NCBI GenBank assembly: GCA_910588885.1
Contig: CAJUSQ010000003.1
Span: 1 to 64,000, forward strand
DNA length: 64,000 nucleotides
Direction of reading: 5' to 3'
Source of the DNA: an uncultured Lachnospiraceae bacterium
Lineage (GTDB): Bacteria > Bacillota > Clostridia > Lachnospirales > Lachnospiraceae
Position numbers and translations under genes: made by a program. Position 1 is the first letter of the stretch. Each line of letters begins with the position of its first letter. Shown in pieces: positions 23,992 to 32,629 of the stretch. The notes under the pieces are model-generated. The model searched no databases and was not told the origin of the DNA. It saw only the letters and a program-made list of their open reading frames with translations.

Positions 23992-24935
23992 GCCCCGAGC
24001 AGCATACACATCACCGGAATCGTAACCAGGGAACACAGGGTGGAAAACACCACGGCAATGGACGCGGCCTTTCCCTGCTCCGGATAGGGGGTGGAAGCCA
24101 TGGCAACCACCGATGCAATGGGCATCCCCACCGTGATTGTTGCAATTTTCACAAGCTCACGGTTGTCCAAAAACAGCCCAAGGGCAAAGTACACCAGAAG
24201 CGGCATCAGAATCAGCCGTACCACCGTCACCAGATATACTTTTTTCTCGGAAAAAAGCTCCTTCAGCGGATAGCCTGCGATACTGCCGCCAATCACTATC
24301 ATGGACAGGGGCATACAGATATTCCCGATAAAGCTGCAGGTTTCCGACACCATCTCCGGCAGGGGAATCTTACAGAAATAAATGATCAGGGCCAACACGG
24401 ATGCGATCACACCGTTATTCAGCACCTGGCGGATCACCCGAATCCGCTCCTTTGGCCGGATGGGAGCCTCTTCCAGATAGCCGTCTGCCCCGGCATCCTT
24501 CCGGATCAGGATCATTCCCAGCGAAAACACCATCAGGTTAAACAGCATATGGAAAATCGTCGTATAAAAAATCGCGCTTTCCCCAAACAAAGCCGAGACG
24601 ACCGGGTAACCCATAAATGCATTGTTGGAAAAAATCACCATGCACATATAAGTTCCCCGCATCCCGGCCGGAATCCCAAACAGGCGGACAATCCCAAAAC
24701 CCACCAGAGGGAACAGGCAGTAGCACACCACCCCTGCCAGAAACAGCACCAGCACTTCCCCGCCGTCCCCGTCAATCCCGGCTACCGAACTGATAATCAG
24801 AAACGGAAGGACCGCGTTCATAATAATCGCCGACAGCCGCTTACTGGTATGTTCGTCCAGCATTCCGATTTTATACAGAAAATAACCCAATAAAAGCGCC
24901 GCAAACAGCTTGCACATTGTTACTGCAATTGCCAT
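23988..24935 (-). CDS. AEC-family (auxin efflux carrier-like) transporter
   Basis: 315 residues with about ten membrane segments. The N-terminal half has LLGYFLYKIGMLDEHTSKRLS and VLPFLIISSVAG. The C-terminal half repeats the fold with CMPLSMIVIGGSIAGYPLKE and GMPIASVVAMAS. Bacterial members carry malonate, malate or other organic acids; the substrate cannot be read here. The start has AAGGGG upstream. It converges on the xdh pseudogenes. Confidence 0.9.
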   Translation of the reverse strand: MAIAVTMCKLFAALLLGYFLYKIGMLDEHTSKRLSAIIMNAVLPFLIISSVAGIDGDGGEVLVLFLAGVVCYCLFPLVGFGIVRLFGIPAGMRGTYMCMVIFSNNAFMGYPVVSALFGESAIFYTTIFHMLFNLMVFSLGMILIRKDAGADGYLEEAPIRPKERIRVIRQVLNNGVIASVLALIIYFCKIPLPEMVSETCSFIGNICMPLSMIVIGGSIAGYPLKELFSEKKVYLVTVVRLILMPLLVYFALGLFLDNRELVKIATITVGMPIASVVAMASTPYPEQGKAASIAVVFSTLCSLVTIPVMCMLLGA

Positions 24936-24995
24936 AATGACTACCCCTTCTTTCTAACAGAACTGTAAACAGTGTAGCACACTTTTCCAGCCCTG

Positions 24996-25919
24996 TCACG
25001 AAAATAATCGCTCCAAAGCCAGGGGGCCTGCCAGTACTTCCCGCTCCACCCGGACATATTGATTGCAGTCCGGCGCCTGGCACCATTTTACCAAAACGAT
25101 TTTTCCCCTTACAATTTCCAAGGCCGTCACACTGTAGGGATGGACGCCGCTTCCGCTGTTAAAATACCAGCCCTCCTCCCCTTCCCCGGAAAAATAAGGA
25201 CGATGGGTGTGCCCGGCAATCAGCGCCTGACGGTTCTTTTTGGCCCACTGGGCCATTCGTTTCTCCACCCGTTCCTTCTTCCGGTAATTCTTGGCCGCAC
25301 TGGTGGGGTCCTTGACTCCCAGCTGCTCTAAGGGCCGCCACAGATACCGCACCAGGAATCTTGTCAGATACCAGAGCCGCTCATTCCATAGATCTCCCTG
25401 GTGCCCATGCATAAGCAGGATTCCCGGCCTCCTTCCCTTTTCAGGCGTCTCGGGCGCTCCTCCCCATTTCCTTCCTCCGCTGCCCTGCAAAACCTCCTCC
25501 CGCCAATTCCCTTCCTTTTCCAAATAAACGCTTTCATATACCGGGATATCCGGAAAGCAGGGCAAAAGCAGCCCTTTTTTCTTTTTCAGATCATGGTTTC
25601 CGTACAGCATATACAGCCGCTGTTCGCAGTAAAAGCATTTCAGCAGAGCAAACACTTCCCCATGCTTTTCCAGGATCTCCGCCATATTCCTGTTTTCCCA
25701 CAGTTCATCCCCGTCCCCCAGCTCCAGGTAAACAAAGCCCTTATCGTAATATTCCTGCAGCGCCGCCAGATAAATGGTTTTATTGTGGGCAAAATTGTCG
25801 TTCCAGTTGCCGTCTCCCCGATGGCAGTCACTCATCAGGACATAGGACTGATCCCAGCGGAGAGGGAGGATCTTTGCCTGCTCCAATACCCGGTCGATCC
25901 GCTTCTCATACCTCCTCAT
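24996..25919 (-). CDS. Calcineurin-like metallophosphoesterase
   Basis: 307 residues. The metal-binding blocks are complete and in order: SDCHRGDGN, LGDGDELWE, YGNHD, LMHGHQGD and AGHTHRPYF. Bulky insertions between blocks make it longer than a minimal phosphoesterase. No signal peptide is seen, so it is probably cytoplasmic. ATG 25919 has GGGGAGGAG upstream and overlaps the end of the DUF4474 gene by 14 bases, which implies coupled translation. The substrate is unknown. Confidence 0.9.
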   Translation of the reverse strand: MRRYEKRIDRVLEQAKILPLRWDQSYVLMSDCHRGDGNWNDNFAHNKTIYLAALQEYYDKGFVYLELGDGDELWENRNMAEILEKHGEVFALLKCFYCEQRLYMLYGNHDLKKKKGLLLPCFPDIPVYESVYLEKEGNWREEVLQGSGGRKWGGAPETPEKGRRPGILLMHGHQGDLWNERLWYLTRFLVRYLWRPLEQLGVKDPTSAAKNYRKKERVEKRMAQWAKKNRQALIAGHTHRPYFSGEGEEGWYFNSGSGVHPYSVTALEIVRGKIVLVKWCQAPDCNQYVRVEREVLAGPLALERLFS

Positions 25920-26847
25920 GGCGCTCCTCCCCGGACACAAATCTGGATTTCCCCAGCCGTTCCAGCTTTTGATACAGCTTCGGCATCCGCACCACCAGTA
26001 CCCGAAGCTTGTCGTAGGTATTGGCGTAGTCCTTTGTCACCCGGCGGTACAGCCGGCAGTTCCTTTTATTCTCGTACTGCTTCACCGCAGAAAGCAGCCG
26101 GGTCCTGGTAAAGGGCTGCTTCGTATGGGGCTTGGAAAAATGAATCCACACCGTATTTCCCAGCGCATTCAGTTCCTCCCTCTGGTAACCTGCTTCATAC
26201 AATCCCTTCAAAAAGGCATCCCGCATTTCCGCATCCTTTAACGTGATTTCAATATCCATTTCCAGCTCCTTCGGCTTGGAAAATTCCCCCAATACAAATC
26301 CCGTCAGCCACCAATGGTACCCCCGCCGATAGTACAGCTGCTTTCCGTTTTTCCATAAAGCCGTTTTGATCCGGAGCGTATCCTCGTCCTCCACGCATTG
26401 ATAAATCGGCTCCGGCAGCAGCAATTCTTCTGCCGGATTCCCTTTGGGCAGATAATAAATGCCCACCTCCCCGCCGGTGGTAATGCCGTACTGGCCCTTC
26501 CAAAATTCGATCATCCACCGTTTCCCGTCATATTCAAAGTAAATCGGTTCACAGTCCAGAATCATATTCAGAAGCGCCGCCCCTTCGTCGTAAATCCGCC
26601 CGTATCCGTATTTCCGCTGCCAGCTGTCGGTCCTGGAATAAAAAATGTCCTGCCGCCCGTCATAGGCAAAGCCAAAAGGCTCCAGCAGCTCGTTCAGCTT
26701 CCGCCGTTTTTCCCGTTCGTTCAGAAGCGGAAGCTGCACCGGTTCCTGCCAGCGCTTTTGCTTCCTCCGCAGGTCATAAAACCAAATCCCCAACAATACC
26801 AGCAATATATAAATCAGCAAAATGAAAACTGCATATTCTAATTTCAT
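25906..26847 (-). CDS. DUF4474-domain membrane-anchored protein
   Basis: 313 residues: one N-terminal membrane helix (VFILLIYILLVLLGIWF), a charged stretch, then a DUF4474-like domain with FGFAYDGRQDIFYSRTDSW, WMIEFWKGQYGITTGGEVGI and a WWLTGFVLGEFSKP segment. The C-terminal about 100 residues are basic and helical. DUF4474 has no known function. Its 14-base overlap with the metallophosphoesterase gene suggests that the two act together at the membrane. It has AAGGAGG seven bases before the ATG. Confidence 0.8.
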   Translation of the reverse strand: MKLEYAVFILLIYILLVLLGIWFYDLRRKQKRWQEPVQLPLLNEREKRRKLNELLEPFGFAYDGRQDIFYSRTDSWQRKYGYGRIYDEGAALLNMILDCEPIYFEYDGKRWMIEFWKGQYGITTGGEVGIYYLPKGNPAEELLLPEPIYQCVEDEDTLRIKTALWKNGKQLYYRRGYHWWLTGFVLGEFSKPKELEMDIEITLKDAEMRDAFLKGLYEAGYQREELNALGNTVWIHFSKPHTKQPFTRTRLLSAVKQYENKRNCRLYRRVTKDYANTYDKLRVLVVRMPKLYQKLERLGKSRFVSGEERHEEV

Positions 26848-26919
26848 GTAAAGCCTCCTTCGTGCCTTTTATCATTAGAATATGCAGCTCTTTTGTTTTT
26901 GTTAGGTATGCAATGCCCC

Positions 26920-28230
26920 TTATTTCTCCATTTTCCAGAAAGAAGCGCTGTATGGGGGAAGCTCACTGCCGCCGCCGAAGTCGTGAAGGGCGCCGCTGAT
27001 CAAATCCACCGCCTGGCCGCATCCGGCATCGAAGTGGGCCACATAAGGCTCGCTGTCCGCATTGATTGCCACCAACACCCGTTCTCCATCGGTTTTCCGC
27101 TCAAAAATACACTGCTTATTGGTCAGCACGACCGAACGGAATTCCCCGTAATTCAGGGCGGCGCTGTTTTTCTTGGCCTCGGCCAGTTTGGATATCCACT
27201 CTGTCAGCTCGTTTTCCAAAGGCTCCTCAAAGCAGGCCCGCAGGGCAGGATCCCCCTGGCTCTTTTCGGCCTTTGCGCCCCACTCGCTGCCATAATAAAC
27301 ACAGGGAATGCCCGGCATTCCAAAACACATGGCATACAGCAGCGGCAGATGCTTCTCATTGGTCAAAATACTGGCAGCCCTTGTTACATCGTGGTTATCC
27401 ACAAAGGACAAAAGGTGCTTGCCCCGGTAAAGGGTCCAGTTTTCCGGCCCGAACTGCCGCAGCAGGGAATGGACAATTTCAAACATATTCATACTGTTGA
27501 AGCTGGAATACAGCCCTTTATAGCATTCGTAATTGGTGGCGGAATGAAGCATTTCATCATTTACCAGCACCTTATAATCCCCATGAAGCATTTCACCCAG
27601 CAGGAAAAATTCTTCCTTCAATCCGTCGCAATGGCGGCGCAGCCTGCGGACAAAATCATGATCCAGGCAATAAGCCACATCCAGCCGCAGCCCGTCAATG
27701 TCAAATTCCTTTACCCAGAAAGAAACCGCCTCCAGGATATGATCCACAACCTGAGGATTTTTCAGGTTCAGCTTCACCAAATCATAATTCCCTTCCCAGC
27801 CCTCGTACCAAAGCCCGTCATTATAATGGGAATTGCCGTTGAAATCAATATGGAACCAATCCCGGTAAGGGGACGCCTCCCTTTTTTCCAGCACATCCTG
27901 AAATGCAAAAAATCCTCTTCCCACATGGTTAAACACTCCGTCCAACACCACCCGGATTCCGGCTTTGTGCAATTTTTCACAAACTTCCTTAAAATCCTCG
28001 TTGGTTCCCAGGCGCACGTCAATTTTCCGGTAGTCCCTGGTATTGTACCCATGGGTATCCGACTCGAACACCGGGGAAAAATAAATGGCGCTGCAGCCCA
28101 GCTTCCCGATATGGTCAATCCAATCCAGTACCTTTAAAATACGGCTCTTCGCCACCCCGTCGTTTTCAAAGGGCGCCCCGCAAAAGCCCAACGGATAGAT
28201 CTGATAAAATACACTTTCATTTGCCCACAT
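26920..28230 (-). CDS. GH13 alpha-amylase-family glycosidase
   Basis: 436 residues and no signal peptide, so cytoplasmic. The GH13 regions are present: VVLDGVFNHVG, DGLRLDVAYCLD with the nucleophile Asp, FFLLGEMLHGDY with the acid/base Glu, and SFVDNHDVTR. The domain order (short N-terminus, barrel, C-terminal beta domain) resembles neopullulanase or cyclomaltodextrinase-like enzymes without the N-terminal beta domain. It probably trims maltodextrins and could feed the glycogen phosphorylase at 1087, though they are far apart. The start overlaps the ThrE small subunit gene by 14 bases. Confidence 0.9.
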   Translation of the reverse strand: MWANESVFYQIYPLGFCGAPFENDGVAKSRILKVLDWIDHIGKLGCSAIYFSPVFESDTHGYNTRDYRKIDVRLGTNEDFKEVCEKLHKAGIRVVLDGVFNHVGRGFFAFQDVLEKREASPYRDWFHIDFNGNSHYNDGLWYEGWEGNYDLVKLNLKNPQVVDHILEAVSFWVKEFDIDGLRLDVAYCLDHDFVRRLRRHCDGLKEEFFLLGEMLHGDYKVLVNDEMLHSATNYECYKGLYSSFNSMNMFEIVHSLLRQFGPENWTLYRGKHLLSFVDNHDVTRAASILTNEKHLPLLYAMCFGMPGIPCVYYGSEWGAKAEKSQGDPALRACFEEPLENELTEWISKLAEAKKNSAALNYGEFRSVVLTNKQCIFERKTDGERVLVAINADSEPYVAHFDAGCGQAVDLISGALHDFGGGSELPPYSASFWKMEK

Positions 28231-28672
28231 GTTTTTCTTTCCTCCCTAATTGATTAAACCAGCTCTGAGGGACGGCAAAGCCAAATACAATCCCCAGAAC
28301 AATCGCCCCGGCCACCTTAAAGGTCTCTATGCCCTTCGCCGTACACAGCGCCAGGTCATTCATCAGTAAATAGTACGCCGTATAATAGATCCCGGCTCCC
28401 GGAACCAGCGTAAAAATCCCGGTAACCAGAAATATCGTTGCGGGACAGCGGCGGATTGCCGACAGAACCCGGGCTACCAGGGTCAAAATCAGCGTTGCAC
28501 CCAAAGATGCAATCGTAACTCCGGCCCCCCATTCCATAAAAATCAGATAGGCCAGCCATCCCAATACTCCGTTTAACGCACAGAACATATATTCGTTTTT
28601 TGGCGCATGAAAAATAATTACAAAGGCCAAAGTCCCCAACATTGCAGCAATCAGCTGCCCCGCTATATACAC
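28217..28672 (-). CDS. Threonine/serine exporter, ThrE C-terminal-type subunit (DUF3815)
   Basis: 151 residues with four or five membrane segments, matching the small DUF3815 half of split ThrE exporters (FHAPKNEYMFCALNGVLGW, IFTLVPGAGIYYTAYYL). The start is GTG 28672 with AGGAGG eight bases upstream. It follows the large subunit by 38 bases, so the two should form one exporter. It overlaps the amylase gene start. Confidence 0.9.
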   Translation of the reverse strand: MYIAGQLIAAMLGTLAFVIIFHAPKNEYMFCALNGVLGWLAYLIFMEWGAGVTIASLGATLILTLVARVLSAIRRCPATIFLVTGIFTLVPGAGIYYTAYYLLMNDLALCTAKGIETFKVAGAIVLGIVFGFAVPQSWFNQLGRKEKHVGK

Positions 28673-28710
28673 GATACATTCCTCCTGTTTCCGTTCTCCT
28701 GCAAATAATC

Positions 28711-29496
28711 CTACAGCCCTGCCCAGCCGAACAGCTGGAACACCCGCACAGCGGCGCCTACCCCAACGGCAATACAGGTGGCTGTCATTAGCGCATCCGC
28801 CAGATGGATGCTTCCGGACAGATAATCTCCATTGAACAGTTCCCGAATCGACGTGGTCAGCGCAACCCCGGGAACCAGAGGGATAATGCCGCCGATAACC
28901 GCCTTATCGGCCATGAGCAAAAGCCCTGCTGCCGACAGCCCAAAGCTGATTACCGTCACCATTGCGCTTCCTATGATATTAATAATGAACTTTGAAACAT
29001 TCCCCTTCTCCGCCGCCTGTACAAACATCATCAGCAGCATTCCCAGAAAAAACGCCACCACGCATTCCGCTCCTCTGCCCCCGTAAAGATAGCTGAAGGC
29101 CGAACTGCCCATGCCCCCGGCCAGAACCTTTTTCACCCAGCCGATGTCATCCTCCTGCTGACAGGCCCTCAGCCGTTCCCCGGCCTCCTCCACGGTGCAG
29201 TTATGGCTGCAGATTTCCCGGGAAAGCTGGTTTACCTGGGCGATCCGGCCCAAATGCAGGCTTCCCAGGGGGACGTTGCGCACCATGCTTCCTCTGTCCT
29301 CCCGGTCTTCATGGATCGTGGCAAAAATACCGTTGGATACCACAAATACATGGTAATCATCAATCCCATAAGCTTCCAGGATCCGTTCCACGGTTTCCTG
29401 GACACGGTAAATCTCCCCGCCGCTTTTTAACAGTACCTCCCCCATCGCCACTGCCAGCTTTAAGATTCTCTGGCTTTCTTCCATTCCCACAACCAT
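28711..29496 (-). CDS. Threonine/serine exporter, ThrE N-terminal-type subunit (DUF1212)
   Basis: 261 residues. The N-terminal cytoplasmic domain has MGEVLLKSGGEIYRVQETVE and NGIFATIHED. About five membrane segments follow, including IIPLVPGVALTTSIRELFNGDY. This is the large half of a split ThrE exporter. I prefer ATG 29496 to TTG 29502 because AAGGAG is nine bases from the former and too close to the latter. Confidence 0.9.
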   Translation of the reverse strand: MVVGMEESQRILKLAVAMGEVLLKSGGEIYRVQETVERILEAYGIDDYHVFVVSNGIFATIHEDREDRGSMVRNVPLGSLHLGRIAQVNQLSREICSHNCTVEEAGERLRACQQEDDIGWVKKVLAGGMGSSAFSYLYGGRGAECVVAFFLGMLLMMFVQAAEKGNVSKFIINIIGSAMVTVISFGLSAAGLLLMADKAVIGGIIPLVPGVALTTSIRELFNGDYLSGSIHLADALMTATCIAVGVGAAVRVFQLFGWAGL

Positions 29497-29611
29497 TCCC
29501 AAATTCTCCTTAAAACAGTAATATCGCTTCGTAACCGTGCCCTTCGTTCCCAGTGTCCCGTAAACAACAGCACGGTTTCCCCATTTCTAATCTTAACAAG
29601 GGCGTTATCCC

Positions 29612-29640
29612 TTGTCAACTGCTTTCTTTTCCTGTATAAT
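29612..29640 (+). promoter_or_regulatory. Promoter of adenosylhomocysteinase
   Basis: TTGTCA (29612-29617), a 17-base spacer and a perfect TATAAT (29635-29640) place the transcript start near 29647. Confidence 0.7.
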
Positions 29641-29646
29641 GGATGA

Positions 29647-29817
29647 GACAAACGTTACTGTGAACACCATGGTGTGAACAGCAACAGACAAACCGCCGCG
29701 ACCTGTTTTTACCCCATACCTGCCAATGGGCGGGACGGAGCACAGGCAGGAGAAAGGCGCCGTTTTTTCAAACCGTAAGCAATCCTTTCAAAGGATACAG
29801 AATAAGGAGGAAATCAC
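29647..29817 (+). promoter_or_regulatory. Long structured 5' leader of adenosylhomocysteinase
   Basis: About 170 bases separate the predicted start site from the ATG. The leader holds a perfect palindrome ACACCATGGTGT (29664-29675), CCTGCC/GGCAGG and CCGCC/GGCGG pairing options, and GGCGCCGTTTTTTC near 29757. I could not match it to the SAH or SAM riboswitch consensus that I remember, so any metabolite sensing is only a possibility. Confidence 0.35.
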
Positions 29818-31065
29818 ATGACAAGCGAAATCAGAGACATTAAGCTGGCAGAATCCGGCGAACATAAAATCGACTGGGTCAAGAAGAACTGCCCGCTTTT
29901 GAGAAGCCTGGAGGAGGAATTTTCCAAGACCCGCCCCTTTGAAGGCATCCGGGTTGCCCTTTCCATCCATCTGGAAGCAAAAACCGCTTATCTCTGTAAG
30001 GTACTGGCTGCCGGAGGTGCCGAGATGTACGTGACCGGAAGCAATCCCCTTTCCACCCAGGACGACGTTGCAGCCGCTTTGGCCGCAGCCGGGCTCTCCG
30101 TATTTGCCTGGTATGATTCCACCCCGGAAGAATACGAACACCACATCAGCCGCGTCCTGGAGCACGACTGCAACATCATCATCGACGACGGCGGCGACCT
30201 GGTGAATACGCTTCACACCAAATTCCCGGAGAAAATCCGGCATGTAATCGGCGGCTGCGAAGAAACCACCACCGGAATCATCCGTCTGATCGCATTGGCA
30301 AACGAAGGCAAGCTGCAGTTCCCCATGGTATTGGTAAACAATGCGGACTGCAAACATTTGTTCGATAATCGTTACGGCACCGGACAGTCCGTATTTGACG
30401 GCATCAACCGCACCACCAACCTGATTGTTGCCGGAAAGAATGTAGTCGTAGCCGGATACGGCTGGTGCGGCAAGGGCGTAGCCATGCGGGCCAAGGGCCT
30501 GGGCGCCAGGGTTATCGTAACCGAAATCGACCCCATCAAGGCCATTGAGGCCGTAATGGACGGCTTTGATGTTATGCCCATGAAGGAAGCGGCCAAGGTC
30601 GGCGATTTCTTCATCACCGTTACCGGATGCAGCCATGTCATCGACGAAGAGGACTTCCGCCTGATGAAAAACGGCGCCATCCTCTGCAACGCCGGACATT
30701 TCGACGTAGAAATCGACATGAAGCGTCTGCGTGAAATCGCTTTAAACACCATTGACCAGCGCAAGAACATCATCGGCTATGAGATTTCCGAGGGACAGTG
30801 GATTTATGTACTGGCAGAAGGCCGTCTGGTGAATCTGGCCGCCGGAGACGGACATCCCGCCGAAATCATGGACATGAGCTTCGCGATCCAGGCATTAAGC
30901 GCAAAATACCTGGTAGAGCACAAGGATTCCCTGACCGAGAAATTAATTAACGTTCCCCGGGAAGTGGATCTGGAGGTTGCCAGAAGGAAGCTGTCCTTCC
31001 TGGGCAAGCAGATTGACATGCTGACGGATGAACAGGTAGAATATCTCAACTCTTCCTCTATTTAA
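29818..31065 (+). CDS. ahcY: Adenosylhomocysteinase
   Basis: 415 residues, the shorter bacterial/archaeal form. It splits S-adenosylhomocysteine to adenosine and homocysteine, relieving product inhibition of methyltransferases. Seen: TGSNPLSTQDDVAAAL and DDGGDLVNTLH substrate motifs, GCEETTTGIIRL, and the NAD-binding VAGYGWCGKGVAMRAKG. The start has AAGGAGG seven bases upstream. It is a single gene with its own promoter and a 3' hairpin. Its presence means that the organism uses the one-step SAH route rather than Pfs/LuxS alone. Confidence 0.96.
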   Translation: MTSEIRDIKLAESGEHKIDWVKKNCPLLRSLEEEFSKTRPFEGIRVALSIHLEAKTAYLCKVLAAGGAEMYVTGSNPLSTQDDVAAALAAAGLSVFAWYDSTPEEYEHHISRVLEHDCNIIIDDGGDLVNTLHTKFPEKIRHVIGGCEETTTGIIRLIALANEGKLQFPMVLVNNADCKHLFDNRYGTGQSVFDGINRTTNLIVAGKNVVVAGYGWCGKGVAMRAKGLGARVIVTEIDPIKAIEAVMDGFDVMPMKEAAKVGDFFITVTGCSHVIDEEDFRLMKNGAILCNAGHFDVEIDMKRLREIALNTIDQRKNIIGYEISEGQWIYVLAEGRLVNLAAGDGHPAEIMDMSFAIQALSAKYLVEHKDSLTEKLINVPREVDLEVARRKLSFLGKQIDMLTDEQVEYLNSSSI

Positions 31066-31081
31066 TACCACGACGTAAACC

Positions 31082-31108
31082 CCCGGCCTGCTGCCATCGC
31101 AGGCCGGG
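31082..31108 (+). terminator. Strong hairpin after adenosylhomocysteinase
   Basis: CCCGGCCTGC (31082-31091) pairs perfectly with GCAGGCCGGG (31099-31108) around a seven-base loop. The downstream sequence TGATATTTC is a poor T-run. Confidence 0.65.
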
Positions 31109-31135
31109 TGATATTTCACAAGGAATCCGAAGCCT

Positions 31136-32158
31136 ATGAAAAAACTCAAACATCTTTTCCTTTCTCATAAGAAGCTGTCCCAATCCCTTTTGATTCTTCT
31201 GCTGATTCTTTTTTCCATCTATTGGATCATCTGTTATTTTCTGGTCAGCCTTGCCCTGGTCCCCTCTTTTATGGAAAAAACCGACGTATTCGAAACGGTA
31301 ACCAATACCAGCATGGAAGCCCTGGTGCAAACGGATGATATCCGGAACAACCGTTCCCGTTCCATTGATGAAACGAACGAATGGCTGGCCAACGTCTCCG
31401 CCGAAAAGCTTTCCGTGACTACAGAAGACGGCTATCGGCTGAAAGCCGTTTCCTTTGCACCGGAAGAGGACAGCAGCCGCTGGGTTCTCCTTTTGCATGG
31501 CTATACCGGCTGGAAAGAGGAATTGTACCCGATTGCCTGCCAATATGCCAGGCGGGGCTATCATGTACTGGTTCCGGATATGCGCTGCAGCGGGGAAAGC
31601 GAAGGGGATTTTATCGGCATGGGCTGGACCGACCGGTTGGATAACCGGCTGTGGCTTTCGGAAATCCTTTCCCGGGACGAACATGCGCAAATCGTCATCC
31701 ACGGCCAGTCCATGGGAGCGGCCTGCGCCCTGATGATGGCCGGGGAGGAGCTTCCGGCCCAGGTCCGCGCCATTGTCAGCGACTGCGCCTATACCGATGC
31801 CTACCGGATGTTTGCCAAGCAGATGGCAGACTGATTCTCCCTGCCCTCCTTTCCGATTCTGGACAGCATGAATCTAATGCTGCAATTACGGGGCGGTTAT
31901 GACCTGAAGGAGGCTTCCGCCCTTTCGGCCGTAAAAAAAACCAGCCTCCCCGTACTGATCATACACGGGGAGGCTGACGATATGGTTCCGGTATCCATGG
32001 CTTATGAGCTGTATGACGCTGCCGCCGGGGAAAAAGAGCTTCTGATTATTCCCGGAGCAGGCCATGCCCAGGCAATGGACAAAAATCCGCAGCTGTATTA
32101 CGATACCGTATTCGATTTTTTAGAAAACGCATCCAGCGTTTCTCCGGTCATCCGGTAA
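31136..32158 (+). pseudogene. Alpha/beta hydrolase interrupted by one in-frame UGA
   Basis: The frame reads through 340 codons with a single stop, TGA at 31832-31834 (codon 233). Upstream lie an N-terminal membrane anchor, the oxyanion motif LLLHGYTGWKEE and the nucleophile HGQSMGAACAL. Downstream, in the same frame, lie the acid HGEADDMVP and the histidine GAGHAQAM, so neither half has a full triad. The context MAD-stop-FSLPSFP suggests TGG (Trp) changed to TGA. No frameshift is involved. It may be a recent nonsense mutation or, less likely, stop-codon readthrough. The 3' end overlaps the converging GNAT gene by 61 bases. Confidence 0.8.
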
Positions 32159-32595
32159 ATGGTCCAGTCTTCCAGAGGAACTGCGCCCAGAGATTTGTAA
32201 AATTCAATACTGGGCTGGTTCCAATCCAGACAGCACCATTCCAGCCGGCCGCAGCCCCGGGCCACGGTCAGATGGGCCAATTCCTGCAGCAAAGCCTTGC
32301 CGTATCCCTTTCCGCGGTATTCCGGCTTCACAAACAAATCCTCCAGATAAATGCCGGACCGGCCCAGGAACGTGGAGAAGTTGTGGAAAAACAGGGCAAA
32401 GCCCACCGGGACTTCGTTCTCCTCCCCAATCAGCACCTCTGCCTTCTGCTTATCGAAAATCCATTCCTCCATGAGCGCTTCCGTCGCCACTACTTCCTCC
32501 AACATATGCTCGTAGTCTGCCAATTCTTTCACAAACTCCAAGATCGTATGTACATCTTCCCGTCCGGCCAGCCGGATCTGAAATCCCTGCTCCAT
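32098..32595 (-). CDS. GNAT-family acetyltransferase, diamine acetyltransferase-like
   Basis: 165 residues. The layout resembles spermidine/spermine and thialysine acetyltransferases: IRLAGREDVHTILEFVKELADYE at the start (two short blocks), FFHNFSTFLGRSGIYLEDLFV, the acetyl-CoA loop YRGKGYGKALL, and WCCLDWNQPSIEFYKSLGA. ATG 32595 has GGGAGG seven or eight bases upstream. Polyamine or amino acid acetylation is the likely role. It ends inside the converging hydrolase pseudogene. Confidence 0.88.
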   Translation of the reverse strand: MEQGFQIRLAGREDVHTILEFVKELADYEHMLEEVVATEALMEEWIFDKQKAEVLIGEENEVPVGFALFFHNFSTFLGRSGIYLEDLFVKPEYRGKGYGKALLQELAHLTVARGCGRLEWCCLDWNQPSIEFYKSLGAVPLEDWTIYRMTGETLDAFSKKSNTVS

Positions 32596-32629
32596 TGTAA
32601 CTACCTCCCTGACATTGTTGATTCTCCTG

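Noticed and set aside
26893..28137. 414-residue plus-strand frame opposite the GH13 gene
   Set aside because: The minus strand encodes all GH13 catalytic motifs; the plus frame is a shadow with no family resemblance.
29788..30699. 303-residue minus-strand frame opposite adenosylhomocysteinase
   Set aside because: It mirrors a highly conserved enzyme and has no ribosome site.
31832..31834. Selenocysteine at the in-frame UGA of the hydrolase
   Set aside because: The position fits Trp in the family, the Ser-Asp-His triad needs no selenium, and I see no convincing SECIS-like hairpin right after the UGA.
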